Part shown: positions 6,512 to 6,921 of the stretch, piece by piece | How the letters are laid out: each line of letters starts with the position of its first letter | Numbering within the stretch: position 1 is the first letter of the stretch | Origin: Leptolyngbyaceae cyanobacterium SM1_3_5 | Lineage (GTDB): Bacteria > Cyanobacteriota > Cyanobacteriia > Elainellales > Elainellaceae | Length of the DNA stretch: 6,921 nucleotides | Direction of reading: 5' to 3' | Assembly (NCBI GenBank): GCA_012031475.1 | Contig: JAAUTJ010000255.1 | Location: 1-6,921, forward strand | Position numbers and translations under genes: made by a program | The notes under the pieces: model-generated | What the model saw: only the letters and a program-made list of their open reading frames with translations | Database searches by the model: none | Told to the model about the DNA's origin: nothing

Positions 6512-6642
6512 CTTACAGCGGTTTTCAGATGAATATGCCACGCTTGCGAATTGGGTTAGCCCCCTCAATCCCCCAATTCTGGGGGACTTTGAGGTTCAGT
6601 TTCCCATTTTTGGGGGGCTAGGGGGGCGGAAACCGCTGTAAG
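6512..6642. mobile_element. MITE-like non-autonomous element, about 130 bp
   Basis: Terminal inverted repeats CTTACAGCGGTTTTC (6512-6526) and GGAAACCGCTGTAAG (6628-6642) match at 14 of 15 positions. Each repeat includes a TA dinucleotide next to CAGCGG, which fits a TA target-site duplication as made by IS630/Tc1-type transposases; this is an inference. The interior has no coding capacity but folds strongly: CCTCAA-TCCCCC (6563-6574) pairs with GGGGGA-CT-TTGAGG (6581-6594), and TAGCCCCC (6557-6564) can alternatively pair with GGGGGCTA (6613-6620). The C/G-run interior is of a kind seen in dispersed cyanobacterial elements. No transposase is present, so mobilisation would need one supplied from elsewhere. 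Confidence 0.75.
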
Positions 6643-6660
6643 AGGAGCGATCGCCTCCGC

Positions 6661-6695
6661 AACTGCGAACTGCGAACTGCGAAATACGAACTACG
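6661..6695 (+). repeat. Second heptanucleotide array (AACTGCG)n at the 3' end of the S1-domain gene
   Basis: Units are AACTGCG three times, then AAATACG and AACTACG, 35 bp in all. It is the same class of repeat as the array at 4254-4288 but a different heptamer. The stop codon of the minus-strand S1-domain gene (6693-6691) lies within the fifth unit. A HIP1 octamer (6647-6654) lies between this array and the MITE-like element. Confidence 0.85.
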
Positions 6696-6921
6696 ATTCC
6701 GGTTGCTTGTCGAGGTCTTTCGCAACTTTCGGCATCCGCTCCGCCGCTTCAGCCATCACTTCCGGCATTTTTTCGAGCATTTCGCCCGGATAGTTTTCCA
6801 AAACTTTGGTAGACAGCGAAATCCGCCGCTTCGGTTCGTCCACGTCAATAATCACCGCTTTGATCGGCTGATTGACTTCAAAAAACGACTGGAGCGAGGC
6901 AACGTAGTTTTTGCTGATTTG
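6691..6921 (-). CDS. C-terminus of a 30S ribosomal protein S1-like protein (5' end outside window)
   Basis: The minus-strand frame is open from the window edge to TAG at 6693-6691, giving the last 76 residues. QISKNYVASLQSFFEVNQPIKA, then VIIDVDEPKRRISLSTK, is the end of an S1 (OB-fold) RNA-binding domain. A Glu/Met/Lys-rich tail follows (ENYPGEMLEKM..., ending DKQPES). This arrangement fits cyanobacterial ribosomal protein S1 or its shorter S1-like homologues, which bind mRNA leaders and help initiation, a role relevant where Shine-Dalgarno sites are weak, as in this window. Which S1 paralogue it is cannot be decided from the tail. It is convergent with the second SPINDLY gene, with a hairpin, the MITE-like element and the heptamer array between them. 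Confidence 0.85.
   Translation of the reverse strand, partial: QISKNYVASLQSFFEVNQPIKAVIIDVDEPKRRISLSTKVLENYPGEMLEKMPEVMAEAAERMPKVAKDLDKQPES

Overview
The window is cyanobacterial chromosomal DNA. By eye it holds at least 18 exact copies of GCGATCGC, the HIP1 octamer, in 6.9 kb, where chance predicts far fewer than one. It also carries two heptanucleotide repeat arrays, a degenerate palindrome of the type common in filamentous cyanobacteria, and gene families typical of the phylum: a ThyD-like C-terminus, a cyanobacterial S1-domain protein and SPINDLY-type glycosyltransferases.

Layout from left to right. Positions 1-162 are the 3' end of a thyD-like epimerase gene (+), followed by a hairpin and a 237-bp leader containing two inverted repeats. 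Positions 400-1568 are a family-4 (GT-B) glycosyltransferase gene (+). It converges, with a 5-bp gap, on a small two-helix membrane protein gene on the minus strand (1574-1840). A 98-bp divergent spacer leads to two tandem paralogous genes (+) for TPR/helical-repeat SPINDLY (GT41) protein O-glycosyltransferases, at 1939-4127 and 4296-6403. They are separated by a 168-bp spacer with a palindrome and a 7-bp repeat array. Downstream lie a hairpin, a MITE-like element of about 130 bp (6512-6642), a second 7-bp array (6661-6695) and the 3' end of an S1 RNA-binding-domain gene on the minus strand (6691-6921).

The most important observation is that all three glycosyltransferase genes are broken by frameshifts as read. 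Each gene, from start to true stop, is one base short of a multiple of three. Comparing the two paralogues places the net one-base losses at about 3576-3582 in the first copy and 6180-6186 in the second. It also reveals a hidden compensating pair in the second copy (an extra A in an A7 run at 5320-5326 and a lost T at about 5370) that erases the catalytic-His motif. In the family-4 gene the break falls in an imperfect 21-bp tandem repeat, one copy of which carries a HIP1 octamer. Everything else in these genes looks intact, so either the sequence has systematic indel errors or the locus is at a very early stage of decay.

If intact, the three glycosyltransferases would form a small glycosylation locus: two putative cytoplasmic Ser/Thr O-glycosyltransferases with protein-binding superhelices plus one glycan-assembly enzyme. 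Their order and shared strand suggest this, but nothing in the sequence proves joint function. I found no CRISPR array, tRNA, rRNA, toxin-antitoxin pair or defence system.
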